A stretch of 64,000 nucleotides of DNA. Origin: a bacterium YEK0313. GTDB lineage: Bacteria; Pseudomonadota; Alphaproteobacteria; Rhizobiales; Phreatobacteraceae. Positions 8,100 to 16,529 of the stretch are shown one piece after another. How positions within the stretch are numbered: position 1 is the first letter of the stretch; every line of letters begins with the position of its first letter. The notes beneath the pieces are model-generated. The model did not search any database. It saw nothing but the letters and a program-made list of their open reading frames with translations, and had not been told where the DNA came from. The DNA is taken from the NCBI GenBank assembly GCA_000751295.2, contig CCMO02000001.1, positions 2,963,501 through 3,027,500 on the forward strand, in the 5' to 3' direction. The position numbers and the translations under genes are program-made.

Positions 8100-9491
8100 A
8101 TGTCCGCCTCTGCTCTCGCGCCCGCCCTGCTCGACGCCCTCAAGGCGCTTCTCGGCGCCAGGGTGTCGACATCGGAATCCGACCGGGCGCAGCACGGCCG
8201 CGACGAATCCTCCCATCCGCCGCGCCTGCCGGACGCGGTCTGCCGGCCGGAGAGCACCGAGGAGGTCGCCGGCATCGTCAAGCTCTGCGCTGCCCACCGC
8301 ACGCCGGTCGTCGCCTATGGCGCGGGCTCGTCGCTGGAGGGCGCACTGATCCCGCTGCAGGGCGGCGTGTCGATCGATCTCACCGGCATGAACCAGATCC
8401 TTGCCGTGCGGCCGGAGGATCTCGACGCGACCGTGCAGGCCGGCGTCACCCGCAAGCAGCTCAACGCCCATCTGCGCGATACCGGCCTGTTCTTCCCGAT
8501 CGACCCAGGCGCCGACGCCACCATCGGCGGCATGGCCGCGACCCGCGCCTCCGGCACCAATGCGGTGCGCTACGGCACGATGCGCGAGAATGTGGTGAGC
8601 CTCACCGTGGTGCTGGCCGACGGGCGCATCATCAGGACCCGCTCGCGCGCCAAGAAGTCCTCGGCGGGTTATGACCTCACCGGCATCTTCGTCGGGTCGG
8701 AGGGCACGCTCGGCATCATCACCGAGGTGACCGTGCGCCTCTATGGCATTCCCGAGGTGATCGCGGCGGCGATCTGCGCCTTCCCGACCGTCGAGGCGGC
8801 GGTCGATACGGTCATCACCACCATCCAGATGGGCCTGCCGGTCTCACGCATGGAACTGCTCGACGACCGCGCCATCGAGGCGGTGAACGGCTATTCCAAG
8901 CTCGACCTGCCGGTGACGCCGACGCTGTTCTTCGAATTCGCCGGCAGCGCGGCGAGCGTCGAGGAACAGGCCGCGCTGGTCGAGGAGATCGCCCGCGGCG
9001 AGGGGGCGACGGGCTGGCGCCGGTCAACCGATCCGGACGAGCGCGCGAGGCTCTGGCAGGCCCGGCACGATTTCCACTGGGCGCTGCGCGCCCTGCGCCC
9101 CGGCGCGCGCGGCTGGGGCACCGATGTCTGCGTGCCGATCTCGGCGCTTGCGGAGGTGATCCGCGAGACCCGCAAGCACTGCGCCCAGGCGCCGTTCTTC
9201 ACCGCCATGGTCGGCCATGTCGGCGACGGCAATTTCCACCTCGCCATGCAGATCGACCGCGACAATCCGGATGAGCTGGCCATGGCCAGCGCCATCAACG
9301 ACCGCATGGTGAACCTCGCCCTGAAGCTCGGCGGCACCTGCACCGGCGAGCATGGGGTGGGCATCGGCAAGATGAAGTTCATGCGCACAGAGCATGGAGA
9401 GGCGGTCGACGTGATGCACCTGATCAAGGACGCTCTCGATCCGAACGGCCTGTTCAACCCGGGCAAGGTGCTGCCGCCGAAAGCCTCGTGA
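8100..9491 (+). CDS. FAD-binding oxidoreductase (D-lactate/glycolate dehydrogenase type)
   Basis: 463 residues. The N-terminal half is a PCMH-type FAD-binding domain (PVVAYGAGSSLEGALIP, FFPIDPGADATIGGMAATRASGTNAVRYG). The C-terminal half is a FAD-oxidase C domain ending with GHVGDGNFH and CTGEHGVGIGKMKFM, where the histidines contribute to substrate binding. Size and motifs match cytochrome-dependent D-lactate dehydrogenase (Dld1-like) and GlcD, which pass electrons from 2-hydroxy acids to the respiratory chain. The ATG at 8100 is chosen over a TTG 39 bp earlier because the protein aligns with the family from MSAS onward. The neighbours do not fix the substrate. Confidence 0.88.
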   Translation: MSASALAPALLDALKALLGARVSTSESDRAQHGRDESSHPPRLPDAVCRPESTEEVAGIVKLCAAHRTPVVAYGAGSSLEGALIPLQGGVSIDLTGMNQILAVRPEDLDATVQAGVTRKQLNAHLRDTGLFFPIDPGADATIGGMAATRASGTNAVRYGTMRENVVSLTVVLADGRIIRTRSRAKKSSAGYDLTGIFVGSEGTLGIITEVTVRLYGIPEVIAAAICAFPTVEAAVDTVITTIQMGLPVSRMELLDDRAIEAVNGYSKLDLPVTPTLFFEFAGSAASVEEQAALVEEIARGEGATGWRRSTDPDERARLWQARHDFHWALRALRPGARGWGTDVCVPISALAEVIRETRKHCAQAPFFTAMVGHVGDGNFHLAMQIDRDNPDELAMASAINDRMVNLALKLGGTCTGEHGVGIGKMKFMRTEHGEAVDVMHLIKDALDPNGLFNPGKVLPPKAS

Positions 9492-9523
9492 GCATTCAGA
9501 GGCTCATTTCATTTGTGAGATGT

Positions 9524-9548
9524 ATTTGATATCATTTTGATATCAAAT
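9524..9548. repeat. AT-rich perfect inverted repeat between convergent genes
   Basis: Arms ATTTGATATCA (9524-9534) and TGATATCAAAT (9538-9548) are perfectly complementary over 11 bp with a TTT spacer. It lies in an AT-rich patch, conspicuous in this GC-rich genome, between two convergent genes. It could be a weak bidirectional terminator or a protein-binding site. The stem is almost all A/T, and no other copy was noticed. Confidence 0.7.
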
Positions 9549-9577
9549 GCAAAAATGGAAAAATATAAAGCAAAATC

Positions 9578-10132
9578 TCAAGCCGGAGCGGAGGCTGGTG
9601 TCGCGGCCTTGTCGTGGGTGGCCCACCAGCCGGCGAGCGCCTCCATCCGGCAGGCTAGCTTGTCGTCCATGCCACCGGCGAATGTATCCCAGGCGTCGGC
9701 GAAGCGGCGCGGCACGCCGATGACGAGCGGCCGGCCTGCCGCCACGGCTTCGCCGATCTCGGCGATCAGGCCGAGGCCCTCGCTCTCCATCCGGCCGAAC
9801 TTGTTGATCACCACGAGGTCCAGCGGCTTGTCGAGCGCGGCCTTCAGAGCCCCGGCGGCCTCGGCGAGGCCGGTCGGGTCGAGCCGGCAGCTGCCGGCGC
9901 TGCCGCTGCCGAGGTCCTGGCAGATATTGATGCGCCGGCCGGTATCGAGATCCTCGAGTTCCATGTCCATGGTCTCGCAGGAGGCGTCGCTGCCGTTGAT
10001 CTGGACGAGCCCGGCCACGGCGACGCCGCTGGCGGCAAGGCCATGGGCGAAATCGGCGAGCATCCGGTCGCAGTCGTCCTCCGGGCCATAGACCACGGCG
10101 GCGAGAAGGGAGGGGGGCTTGGAAAGGGTCAT
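9578..10132 (-). CDS. DUF2478 domain-containing protein
   Basis: 184 residues beginning MTLSKPPSLLAAVVYGPEDDCD. It follows the DUF2478 pattern: AVVYG, a central VAGLVQINGS, an ELEDLDTGRRINICQDLG strand, and VVINKFGRMESEGLGL, which resembles a P-loop-NTPase-like core with the N-K-x-G-x-x-E nucleotide-base motif. DUF2478 proteins are often encoded beside molybdenum transport or cofactor genes. Here moeA and mobA lie 2-4 kb away. It is the last gene of an HxlR-TusA-DUF2478 series on the minus strand, 32 bp after tusA. Biochemical function is unknown. Confidence 0.82.
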   Translation of the reverse strand: MTLSKPPSLLAAVVYGPEDDCDRMLADFAHGLAASGVAVAGLVQINGSDASCETMDMELEDLDTGRRINICQDLGSGSAGSCRLDPTGLAEAAGALKAALDKPLDLVVINKFGRMESEGLGLIAEIGEAVAAGRPLVIGVPRRFADAWDTFAGGMDDKLACRMEALAGWWATHDKAATPASAPA

Positions 10133-10164
10133 CGCCGTCAGCTTGCCGTTGTCGCCGCCATCAG

Positions 10165-10404
10165 TCAAAGCGCCGGTGCCGGGCGCTTGCGGATGCGGAA
10201 CACCAGGAGCCGCTCCTGCCGTTCCTGCCCCTCCAGGCTGTCGCCCGTCTCCCGCACCAGGTTGGGAATGTCGATCGCCGCCATCGGGTCGGTGCAGGTG
10301 ACGACGAGCAGGTCGCCGCCGGCCGCCCGGGTCAGCGCCTTGCGCGTCTTCAGGGCCGGCAGGGGACATTTCAGGCCGCGCAGATCGAGCGCCGTCTCGT
10401 TCAT
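10165..10404 (-). CDS. TusA-family sulfur carrier protein
   Basis: 79 residues with the hallmark L-D-L-R-G-L-K-C-P-L-P at 6-16; the cysteine is the persulfide-carrying residue. TusA-like proteins shuttle sulfur between cysteine desulfurases and acceptors (tRNA thiolation, molybdenum-cofactor enzymes, sulfur oxidation). The stop is at 10165-10167. The start overlaps the end of the HxlR regulator by 4 bp (ATGA), which implies translational coupling. The pairing with DUF2478 and proximity to moeA/mobA suggest sulfur delivery to a molybdoenzyme or cofactor, an inference from context only. Confidence 0.9.
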   Translation of the reverse strand: MNETALDLRGLKCPLPALKTRKALTRAAGGDLLVVTCTDPMAAIDIPNLVRETGDSLEGQERQERLLVFRIRKRPAPAL

Positions 10405-10784
10405 GCCGCATGCTCCGCCGGCGCGGTCCTGGCCTCGAACCGGCGCATGATCTCGCGCAAATGGTTGTCGCCCCACAGTTTCAGCGCGCTGATCACGGGT
10501 TCGAGGCTGAGACCGAGCGGCGACAGCGAATATTCGACCTTCGGCGGCACCTGGGCATAGATCGTGCGCACCACCAGGCCGTCGGCTTCCAGCTCGCGCA
10601 GCTGATTGGTCAGCATGCGCTGGGTGACACGCGGCACCTTCCGGCGCAGCTCGTTGAAGCGCAGCGTACCCTCCAGCAGGTGGAACAGGATGACGCCCTT
10701 CCATTTGCCGTCGATCAGCGACAGCGCGCCTTCCACCGGGCAGCCGGGCCAGTTGCCGAGCTTGCGCAGACGCGGGTTTGGCAT
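10401..10784 (-). CDS. HxlR-family helix-turn-helix transcriptional regulator
   Basis: 127 residues with the HxlR signature: C-P-V-E-G-A-L-S-L-I-D-G-K-W-K near residues 15-29, then RFNELRRKVPRVTQRMLTNQLRELEADGLV, the winged helix. HxlR proteins respond to electrophiles or redox state, often through the N-terminal Cys (here Cys15). It is first in the operon with tusA and DUF2478 and divergent from a zinc-type alcohol dehydrogenase, the usual target of HxlR regulators. The 120-bp intergenic region holds a near-palindrome, AGTATC-N6-GACACT (about 10806-10823), that could be its operator. Confidence 0.9.
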   Translation of the reverse strand: MPNPRLRKLGNWPGCPVEGALSLIDGKWKGVILFHLLEGTLRFNELRRKVPRVTQRMLTNQLRELEADGLVVRTIYAQVPPKVEYSLSPLGLSLEPVISALKLWGDNHLREIMRRFEARTAPAEHAA

Positions 10785-10904
10785 CCGTTCCTCCTTAAGG
10801 CCGACAGTATCAATTTCGACACTATAGGCGAAATATGTGCGTTCTTGCGGGTCTGCAAGCTACTGTGCATCTCGTCTCCTGCACCTGGATGAAGGAGATG
10901 CCCC

Positions 10905-11918
10905 ATGCGTGCCGTCGGATATCGTGAGAACCTGCCGATCGCGGCGGAGGCCGCGCTCGTCGATGTCGAGCTGCCGAAACCGGTGCCGACGGGACGGGAT
11001 CTGCTCGTCGAAGTGCGCGCCATCTCGGTCAATCCGGTCGACGTCAAGGTCCGCGCCTCGACGCCGCCGGAACCGGGGGCGGTCAAGGTGATCGGCTGGG
11101 ACGCCGCCGGCGTGGTGGTCGCCGCCGGCCCCGCAGCCCGCCTGTTCAAGCCGGGCGACGCGGTCTTCTACGCCGGGGCCATCAACCGGCCCGGCTCCAA
11201 TGCCGAATTCCAGATCGTCGACGAGCGGATCGTCGGGCCGAAGCCGGCATCGCTCGATTTCGCGGCGGCCGCGGCCCTGCCGCTCACCACCATCACCGCG
11301 TGGGAAATGCTGTTCGACCGGCTCGACGTCAGCCGGCCGGTGCCGGGCGCCGCGCCCGCGCTGCTGATCGTGGGCGGTGCCGGCGGCGTCGGCTCGATCG
11401 CCGTTCAGCTCGCCCGCCAGCTCACCGATCTCACCGTCATCGCCACGGCCTCGCGTCCCGAGACCCGCGACTGGGTGCGCGGGCTCGGCGCCCACCACGT
11501 CGTCGATCATCGCCAGAAGCTCGCGCCGCAGGTCGCGGCGCTCGGCCTCGGCGCGCCGGGGCTCGTCTTTTCGACCACGCATACGGCGAGCCATCTCGCC
11601 GATATCGCCGCGCTGATCGCGCCGCAGGGGCGGGTCGGCGCCATCGACAATGCGCCGAGCCTCGACGTCATGCCGCTGATGTCCAAGAGCCTGTCGTTCC
11701 ATTGGGAGCTGATGTTCACGCGTCCCGTGCAGGGCACGGTCGATATCGAGGCTCAGCACCGCCTGCTCGCGGAGACCGCCCGGCTCGTCGATGCCGGGCG
11801 GATCCGCTCGACGCTGACCGAGACCTTCGGCACGATCAACGCGGCCAATCTGAAGCGCGCCCACGCCCATGTCGAAACCGGCACGGCGCGCGGCAAGATC
11901 GTCCTCGCCGGCTTCTGA
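10905..11918 (+). CDS. Zinc-binding-type alcohol dehydrogenase / quinone oxidoreductase family protein
   Basis: 337 residues. MDR superfamily: N-terminal GroES-like domain (EVRAISVNPVDVKVR, VIGWDAAGVVVAAG) and NADPH-binding Rossmann domain with LLIVGGAGGVGSIAVQLARQL near 150-170. Catalytic-zinc cysteines are absent, so it is probably a zinc-independent NADPH-dependent enone/quinone reductase, despite the family name. A GAAGGAG ribosome site precedes the ATG. It is divergent from the HxlR regulator, which likely controls it in response to electrophilic compounds. Confidence 0.88.
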   Translation: MRAVGYRENLPIAAEAALVDVELPKPVPTGRDLLVEVRAISVNPVDVKVRASTPPEPGAVKVIGWDAAGVVVAAGPAARLFKPGDAVFYAGAINRPGSNAEFQIVDERIVGPKPASLDFAAAAALPLTTITAWEMLFDRLDVSRPVPGAAPALLIVGGAGGVGSIAVQLARQLTDLTVIATASRPETRDWVRGLGAHHVVDHRQKLAPQVAALGLGAPGLVFSTTHTASHLADIAALIAPQGRVGAIDNAPSLDVMPLMSKSLSFHWELMFTRPVQGTVDIEAQHRLLAETARLVDAGRIRSTLTETFGTINAANLKRAHAHVETGTARGKIVLAGF

Positions 11919-12011
11919 TGGGAGCGCGTTCCGGCATCATCGGTGCCGGGATGACGCGGCCCGGCTGCCGTGGCCAGCCAATGGCCGCGGCGGCCGCAAC
12001 GGCGCAATCGG

Positions 12012-12181
12012 ACGAAGGTCGTCGGGCTTGCCGGGTGGAGCGAGGCGGGCAAGACCAGCCTTGCCGGTCAAGGAGGTCGCGCCGCTGAGCGCGCGGCCTT
12101 GCCGTCTCGGCGCTCAGGCACGCCGCTCGCGGTCTCGACATCGACCGGCCGGGCAGGGGGCTGCGCCCGGCCGGCGGGTGA
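12012..12181 (+). pseudogene. mobB: Remnant of mobB (molybdopterin-guanine dinucleotide biosynthesis protein B)
   Basis: Bases 12012-12062 read TKVVGLAGWSEAGKTSL, the N-terminal P-loop block of MobB (family form V-x-G-L-A-G-W-S-G-A-G-K-T-T-L). In another frame, 12113-12157 read LRHAARGLDIDRPGR, matching the following MobB block (K-H-A-H-H-x-F-D-x-D-x-P-G-K), and this frame closes at TGA 12179-12181. The part between the blocks is shortened and frame-shifted, and the rest of the gene is missing. It lies directly before moeA and near mobA, the normal place of mobB. The gene is therefore a deletion/frameshift relic. MobB is an accessory GTP-binding protein, not essential for the cofactor in E. 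coli, which makes its loss plausible. Confidence 0.72.
12145..12174. repeat. GC-rich inverted repeat upstream of moeA
   Basis: Arms CCGGCCGGGC (12145-12154) and GCCCGGCCGG (12165-12174) pair perfectly over 10 bp around a 10-base spacer, inside the mobB remnant and 38 bp before moeA. There is no T-run, so it is not a standard terminator on the plus strand. It may only reflect GC-rich sequence. Confidence 0.5.
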
Positions 12182-12212
12182 CGGGTCGGGGTTTGTGCTA
12201 GAGCTTGCGGCC

Positions 12213-13466
12213 ATGGCGCAGCTTTCCCCCGACCATTTCGCCCTTACCAGCGCTCTTCTGTCGGTCGACGACGCGATCGCCCGGGTTTCCGCCAACCTGT
12301 CGCCGGTCGCCGAGACCGAGCGCCTCGGCCTGCTCGAAGCCGATGGCCGCATCCTCGCCGAGGATATTTTCGCGCCGATCGACCTGCCGCCCTTCTTCAA
12401 CTCGGCCGTCGACGGCTATGCCGTGCGTTTTGCCGATCTCGACCCGGCAGGGGTGACGGAACTCGCCCTGGCCGGCCGCGTCGCCGCCGGCACGGCGCCG
12501 GACCGGCCGGCCGCGACGGGCGAAGCGGTGCGCATCTTCACCGGCGCGCCCATGCCGGCCGGCACCGATACCGTCTTCATGCAGGAGGACGTCCGCCTCG
12601 CGGGCGAGCGCGTCGGCTTGCCGCCCGGCCTGAAGGCGGGCGCCAATTGCCGCCCGGCGGGCGAGGACCTGGCGCGCGGCCGGCTGGCGCTCGCCGCCGG
12701 CCGGCGCATCACGCCGGAAGCCATCGCGCTCATCGCCGCCCTCGGCCTGACCCGGATCACCGTGCGCAGGCGCGTGAAGGTCGCGATCTTCTCCACCGGC
12801 GACGAGATCGTCTCGCCCGGCCGGCCGCTCGGACCGGCCGAACTCTACGATTCCAACCGTTTCACGCTGCAGGCCCTGCTGTGCCGGCTCGGCGCGACCG
12901 TCACCGATCTCGGCATCCTGCCCGACGACCGCGCCGCGGTCAGCGCCGCGCTCGCCGCCGCGGCGCATGGCCACGACCTGGTGCTGACCTCGGGCGGCGT
13001 CTCGATGGGCGAGGAGGACCACGTCAAGGCGGCGGTTGAGGCGGCCGGCAGCCTGACCTTCTGGCGCCTCGCCATCAAGCCGGGCCGGCCGGTCGCCATG
13101 GGCGTCGTCGGGGGCACCGCCTTCATCGGCCTGCCGGGCAATCCGGTCGCCGTCTTCGTCACCTTCGCCCATGTGGTGCGGCCTTTCCTCTGCGCACTCG
13201 GCGGCGGCCGGCCCGAGGCGCCGCCGGCTCTGCCCGTCCCGCTGACCTTCACCCATGCCAAGAAGGCCGGCCGGCGCGAATATGTCCGGGTCATGCTGGC
13301 GCGTGCCGCCGACGGCGTGGTGGAGGCGGTCAAGCACCCGCGCGACGGGGCCGGGATGATCACCTCGCTCACCGAGACCGACGGCCTCGTCGAGCTCGGC
13401 GAGACGGTCACCGCGGTCCAGCCCGGCGACATGGCGGGCTTCCTGCCCTATGCGCTGCTCCGGTAA
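12213..13466 (+). CDS. moeA: Molybdopterin molybdenumtransferase MoeA
   Basis: 417 residues from ATG 12213 (MAQLSPDHFALTS). It inserts molybdate into adenylated molybdopterin to form Moco. Family landmarks in order: NSAVDGYAV near 68-76, IFTGAPMPAGTDTVFMQED near 108-126, the MoCF_biosynth domain with FSTGDEIVSPG and YDSNRF, and SGGVSMGEEDHVK, then KPGRPVAMG and GLPGNPVAVFVTF. The C-terminal domain IV is present. The frame is open upstream, but those residues belong to the mobB relic, so the family-consistent ATG is chosen. It forms a small Moco locus with the convergent mobA. Confidence 0.95.
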   Translation: MAQLSPDHFALTSALLSVDDAIARVSANLSPVAETERLGLLEADGRILAEDIFAPIDLPPFFNSAVDGYAVRFADLDPAGVTELALAGRVAAGTAPDRPAATGEAVRIFTGAPMPAGTDTVFMQEDVRLAGERVGLPPGLKAGANCRPAGEDLARGRLALAAGRRITPEAIALIAALGLTRITVRRRVKVAIFSTGDEIVSPGRPLGPAELYDSNRFTLQALLCRLGATVTDLGILPDDRAAVSAALAAAAHGHDLVLTSGGVSMGEEDHVKAAVEAAGSLTFWRLAIKPGRPVAMGVVGGTAFIGLPGNPVAVFVTFAHVVRPFLCALGGGRPEAPPALPVPLTFTHAKKAGRREYVRVMLARAADGVVEAVKHPRDGAGMITSLTETDGLVELGETVTAVQPGDMAGFLPYALLR

Positions 13467-13525
13467 CCCGAGCCGGCCCGGGCCTTGGCCGCTTCCGGCG
13501 TGCCCCGTCCGATCGCGGAGCGAGG

Positions 13526-14146
13526 TCAGGCGTCCGGATGGCGCGCGGCGATGGCTTCGGCCGCGGCGAGATCTGCGGGCGCATTGGCGTTGAAGAAGGG
13601 ATCGTAGGGATCGGCGGGCCAGACCGCCTCGGCGACGCCGTGGCGGGCGGTCCAGCGGTCGACCCGCCTGACGTCCTCGACGACGAGGGCGTGGCGCAGA
13701 TCGGTGCGCAGCCCGACCGGCCAGAGCCCGATGACCGGGTGCGTCCGGTCGCCCGAGCGCGCCGCCGCGAGCGGCCGGCCGGCCGCCGCGCGCGCCGCAT
13801 GCAGCCGCGACACGAGGTCTGCGGGCAGGAAGGGCGTATCGGTCGCCGCCGACAGGACCCAGGCGATGTCGGGCCGGTGCTCGGCGGCCCAGTCGAGCGC
13901 GGCGAGAATGCCGGCGAGCGGCCCGGCGAAACCGGGCACGTCGTCGGCGACGACCGGCAGGCCGAGGAAGCCGAACCGCGCGAGGTCGCCATTGGCGTTG
14001 ACGATCAGCCCGTCGCATTGCGGCGCGAGCCGCGCCACGATGCGGTCGAGCATCGAGCGGCCGCCGACCGTCTTCATCGGCTTGTCGCCGCCGCCCATGC
14101 GCCGGGCGAGCCCGCCGGCCAAGAGGACGCCGAGGGTCGGAGGCAT
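13526..14146 (-). CDS. mobA: Molybdenum cofactor guanylyltransferase MobA
   Basis: 206 residues. MobA transfers GMP from GTP to molybdopterin, giving the MGD cofactor of DMSO-reductase-family enzymes. Motifs: LLAGGLARRMGGGDKPM at 8-24 (consensus L-A-G-G-x-S-x-R-M-G-x-x-K), VNANGDLARFGF, and the metal-binding AATDTPFLPADL around residue 98. The ATG at 14144-14146 overlaps the stop of the preceding gene by one base (TGATG), so the two are co-translated. It converges on moeA. With mobB reduced to a remnant, MobA is the only intact guanylylation gene visible here. Confidence 0.93.
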   Translation of the reverse strand: MPPTLGVLLAGGLARRMGGGDKPMKTVGGRSMLDRIVARLAPQCDGLIVNANGDLARFGFLGLPVVADDVPGFAGPLAGILAALDWAAEHRPDIAWVLSAATDTPFLPADLVSRLHAARAAAGRPLAAARSGDRTHPVIGLWPVGLRTDLRHALVVEDVRRVDRWTARHGVAEAVWPADPYDPFFNANAPADLAAAEAIAARHPDA

Positions 14147-14721
14147 CAGGCGGCCTCCGTTGCACGGGGCGCCGCGCCGGCCCGCGCCCGGTTGCACAGG
14201 TCGCGCAGCGTCTGGGCCACCTCGCGGGCATGCCGCACGCCGATGAAGCCGGATTTGCTGTAGCGGAAGCGCAGGTGTTCCGGGGTCGCCAACCGGCCGA
14301 GATAGGTGCGCTGGAACATGACATGGCCGTCCGCGCCGAAGGCGAGGCCGCTCGTGTCGACGAATTCGATCCGCGCGAGGGCGAAGGCGCGCATTGCCCG
14401 GCCCTCCAGGATCAGCGCGCGCCGGTCGGTCAGCGCATAGAGCGTCCGCCCAGCGCGGATCGCCGCGCGCAGCGGCGCCGACAGCGACCAGAGGCCATAG
14501 GCGAGCGGCGGCAGGGCGGCATAGGCGAACGGCGGCGGCGCGCCCGCGGTCTTGCTGAGCCAGAAGGCGGCGAAGGCGGTCGCCGCGACGCCGATCGGCA
14601 TCTCCTGCCACATGGCCCGGCGGGCGAGCCGCAGCCGCACCGGCCGGTCCCACCAGACGAGCCTTTCGCCCGGCTCGATCTGCCGGCTGAGCCGTTCGGG
14701 GGGCTGGGAGCTATCGGTCAT
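14146..14721 (-). CDS. Membrane protein with bacterial PH-like domain
   Basis: 191 residues, no named family certain. It begins with a soluble stretch containing GERLVWWDRPVR, typical of proteins with a bPH domain. Two hydrophobic segments follow (about residues 43-60 and 66-84), then LYALTDRRALILEG, the repeated strand signature of bacterial PH-like domains, and YSKSGFIGVRHAREV. It is probably an inner-membrane protein with the domain in the cytoplasm. It overlaps mobA by one base and may be co-transcribed with it; no functional link to Moco is known to me. Confidence 0.72.
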   Translation of the reverse strand: MTDSSQPPERLSRQIEPGERLVWWDRPVRLRLARRAMWQEMPIGVAATAFAAFWLSKTAGAPPPFAYAALPPLAYGLWSLSAPLRAAIRAGRTLYALTDRRALILEGRAMRAFALARIEFVDTSGLAFGADGHVMFQRTYLGRLATPEHLRFRYSKSGFIGVRHAREVAQTLRDLCNRARAGAAPRATEAA

Positions 14722-14830
14722 GGCGCGGATGCCCGCCGTGCCTCGGCCAAGGGCAGGGCGATGCCCTGCAGGGCCGGCCCCGATGCAGCCGGCCCGCCAA
14801 TCCGCCCGGCCGGACGCGATGAGCCGGCCA

Positions 14831-15979
14831 TCATTCGATGATGATCGTCGGCGCGGCCTTCTGCTTGAGGCCGCCGGCGCCGGAGAGCGCGGCCCAGACC
14901 AGCCGGGCCATGTCGCGGTAGACGCGCGACTGCGGATCGTCCGGCGCGGTCGCGACCACCGGCTCGCCGGCGTCCGAACGCTCGCGCAGGTTCATGTCGA
15001 GCGGCACCTCGCCGAGGAACGGCACGCCGAGGCGCCCGGCCTCCTGGCGCGCGCCGCCATGGCCGAAAATGTCGTAGCGCTTGCCGGTATCGGGCGCGAG
15101 GAAATAGCTCATGTTCTCGACGATGCCGAGGATCGGCACCTCGGTCTTGCGGAACATGGCGACGCCGCGCCGGGCATCGAGCAGGGCGAGGTCCTGCGGG
15201 GTCGAGACGATGACCGCGCCGGCGAGCGGGGTGGCCTGGGCCATGGTCAGCTGGGCATCGCCCGTGCCCGGCGGCATGTCGACCACCAGCACGTCGAGGT
15301 CACCCCAGGCAACCTCGCGCAGCATCTGGGTGATGGCGCTCATCACCATCGGCCCGCGCCAGATCATCGGGGTTTCCTCGTCGACCATGAAGCCGATCGA
15401 CATGACCTTCAGCCCGAACCGCTCGAGCGGCGCGAGGGTGCGCCCCTCGATCACCCGCGGCTTGCCGGAGAGGCCGAGCAGCTTCGGCAGCGACGGGCCG
15501 TAGATGTCGGCGTCGAGAATGCCGACCTTCAGGCCTTCCGCGGCGAGGCCGAGGGCGAGATTGCAGGCGGTGGTCGACTTGCCGACGCCGCCCTTGCCGG
15601 AGGCGACGGCGATGACGTTGCGGATGCCGGGAATGGTGGCGGCCCGTGTCGGGGCTGCGGCGCCCGGCCGCCCGGACGGCGGTGCGGAGCGGGTCGCGGG
15701 GGCCGGCTGGGGCGCGGCGCCGCTCCGGCTCATCGGCCGGTCGGCGGTGAGCGTCACGAAGGCCTGGGCGACGCCGGGCAGGCCGCCGATCGCCGACTGG
15801 GCGGCGGCGCGCACCGGCTCCATGGCGGCGGCCTCGGTCGGGTCGATGCCGATCGACACCATCACCTTGTCGCCGCTGACGACGATGTCGGAGAGCCGGC
15901 CGGAACCCGTCAGCGTCTGGCCGCTGGCGCCGAGGCGGACCTGTTCGAGTGCGCGCGCGACCTGTTGCTCGGTGACCAT
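14831..15979 (-). CDS. mrp: Mrp/NBP35 family Fe-S carrier ATPase (ApbC)
   Basis: 382 residues. N-terminal MIP18/DUF59 domain (residues 1-80), a Pro/Ala-rich linker (about 85-118), then a deviant P-loop NTPase: ASGKGGVGKST at 126-136, DADIYGPSLPKLLG, IWRGPMVMSAI, and VVDMPPGTGDAQLT. The family carries and transfers Fe-S clusters. The C-terminal CxxC used by many members to bridge the cluster is not seen: the equivalent stretch reads ENMSYFLAPDTGKRYDIFG. As I recall, that form is common in alphaproteobacterial Mrp, so it is probably not a defect. Minus strand, 109 bp downstream of the PH-like gene's start region. Confidence 0.92.
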   Translation of the reverse strand: MVTEQQVARALEQVRLGASGQTLTGSGRLSDIVVSGDKVMVSIGIDPTEAAAMEPVRAAAQSAIGGLPGVAQAFVTLTADRPMSRSGAAPQPAPATRSAPPSGRPGAAAPTRAATIPGIRNVIAVASGKGGVGKSTTACNLALGLAAEGLKVGILDADIYGPSLPKLLGLSGKPRVIEGRTLAPLERFGLKVMSIGFMVDEETPMIWRGPMVMSAITQMLREVAWGDLDVLVVDMPPGTGDAQLTMAQATPLAGAVIVSTPQDLALLDARRGVAMFRKTEVPILGIVENMSYFLAPDTGKRYDIFGHGGARQEAGRLGVPFLGEVPLDMNLRERSDAGEPVVATAPDDPQSRVYRDMARLVWAALSGAGGLKQKAAPTIIIE

Positions 15980-16100
15980 GATGCCCTCACATGCCCGCCT
16001 GCTTCGGGCGCGGTCATCCGGAACCGCGCAGACCGCAGGCCTTCAGTGACATAGGGCATAGGACCGGCGGGCGGAAGGCCCGCGGGCCGTCTCGGCCGCT

Positions 16101-16529
16101 TCAGGGCGTCAGGGTGAGCTTCAGCACGTGGTCGGCGAGCTGCGCCGGCCGGCCGGCCGTGGTCAGTTCGCGCGGCGGGCTCGCCAGCTCGCCGAAGGCA
16201 ATGAAATGGCCCTGCACCGGCACGAAGGGCGCCGCGAGATGGGCCGCCGGCGACAGGCGGTAGACCGTGTTCTGGCCGTTGGTGCCGACCGCCTGGATCT
16301 CGACCACGGGCGCGCGGGTGCGGCCGTCGCTGATCACCTTGGTGAAGCGCAGGGTGATGGCCCGGCCGTTCTGCAGGGGAATTTCGAGGGTTTCGCCGCC
16401 GCGGATCTCGATGCGGCGCGGCTCGGCCGCGTCGGCCAGGGTGGCGCCGGCCATCAGGCCGACAAGGGCGAGGGCCATCGCGCGGGCGATCAGCGAGGCG
16501 TGCAGGACGAAACGCGGCAGGATACGCAT
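16101..16529 (-). CDS. Small secreted protein of unknown function
   Basis: 142 residues. The N-terminus is a clear signal peptide: basic start (MRILPRF), hydrophobic core (IARAMALALVGLMAGAT) and ADAAEP cleavage region near residue 35. The mature domain is about 107 residues, beta-rich, with no cysteines or known catalytic motif. A GGAGC site lies 5 bp before the ATG. I do not recognise the family. It stands alone between mrp and guaB. Confidence 0.65.
   Translation of the reverse strand: MRILPRFVLHASLIARAMALALVGLMAGATLADAAEPRRIEIRGGETLEIPLQNGRAITLRFTKVISDGRTRAPVVEIQAVGTNGQNTVYRLSPAAHLAAPFVPVQGHFIAFGELASPPRELTTAGRPAQLADHVLKLTLTP

Noticed and set aside
12145..12174. Rho-independent terminator before moeA
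   Set aside because: Perfect GC stem but no T-run; kept only as an inverted repeat.
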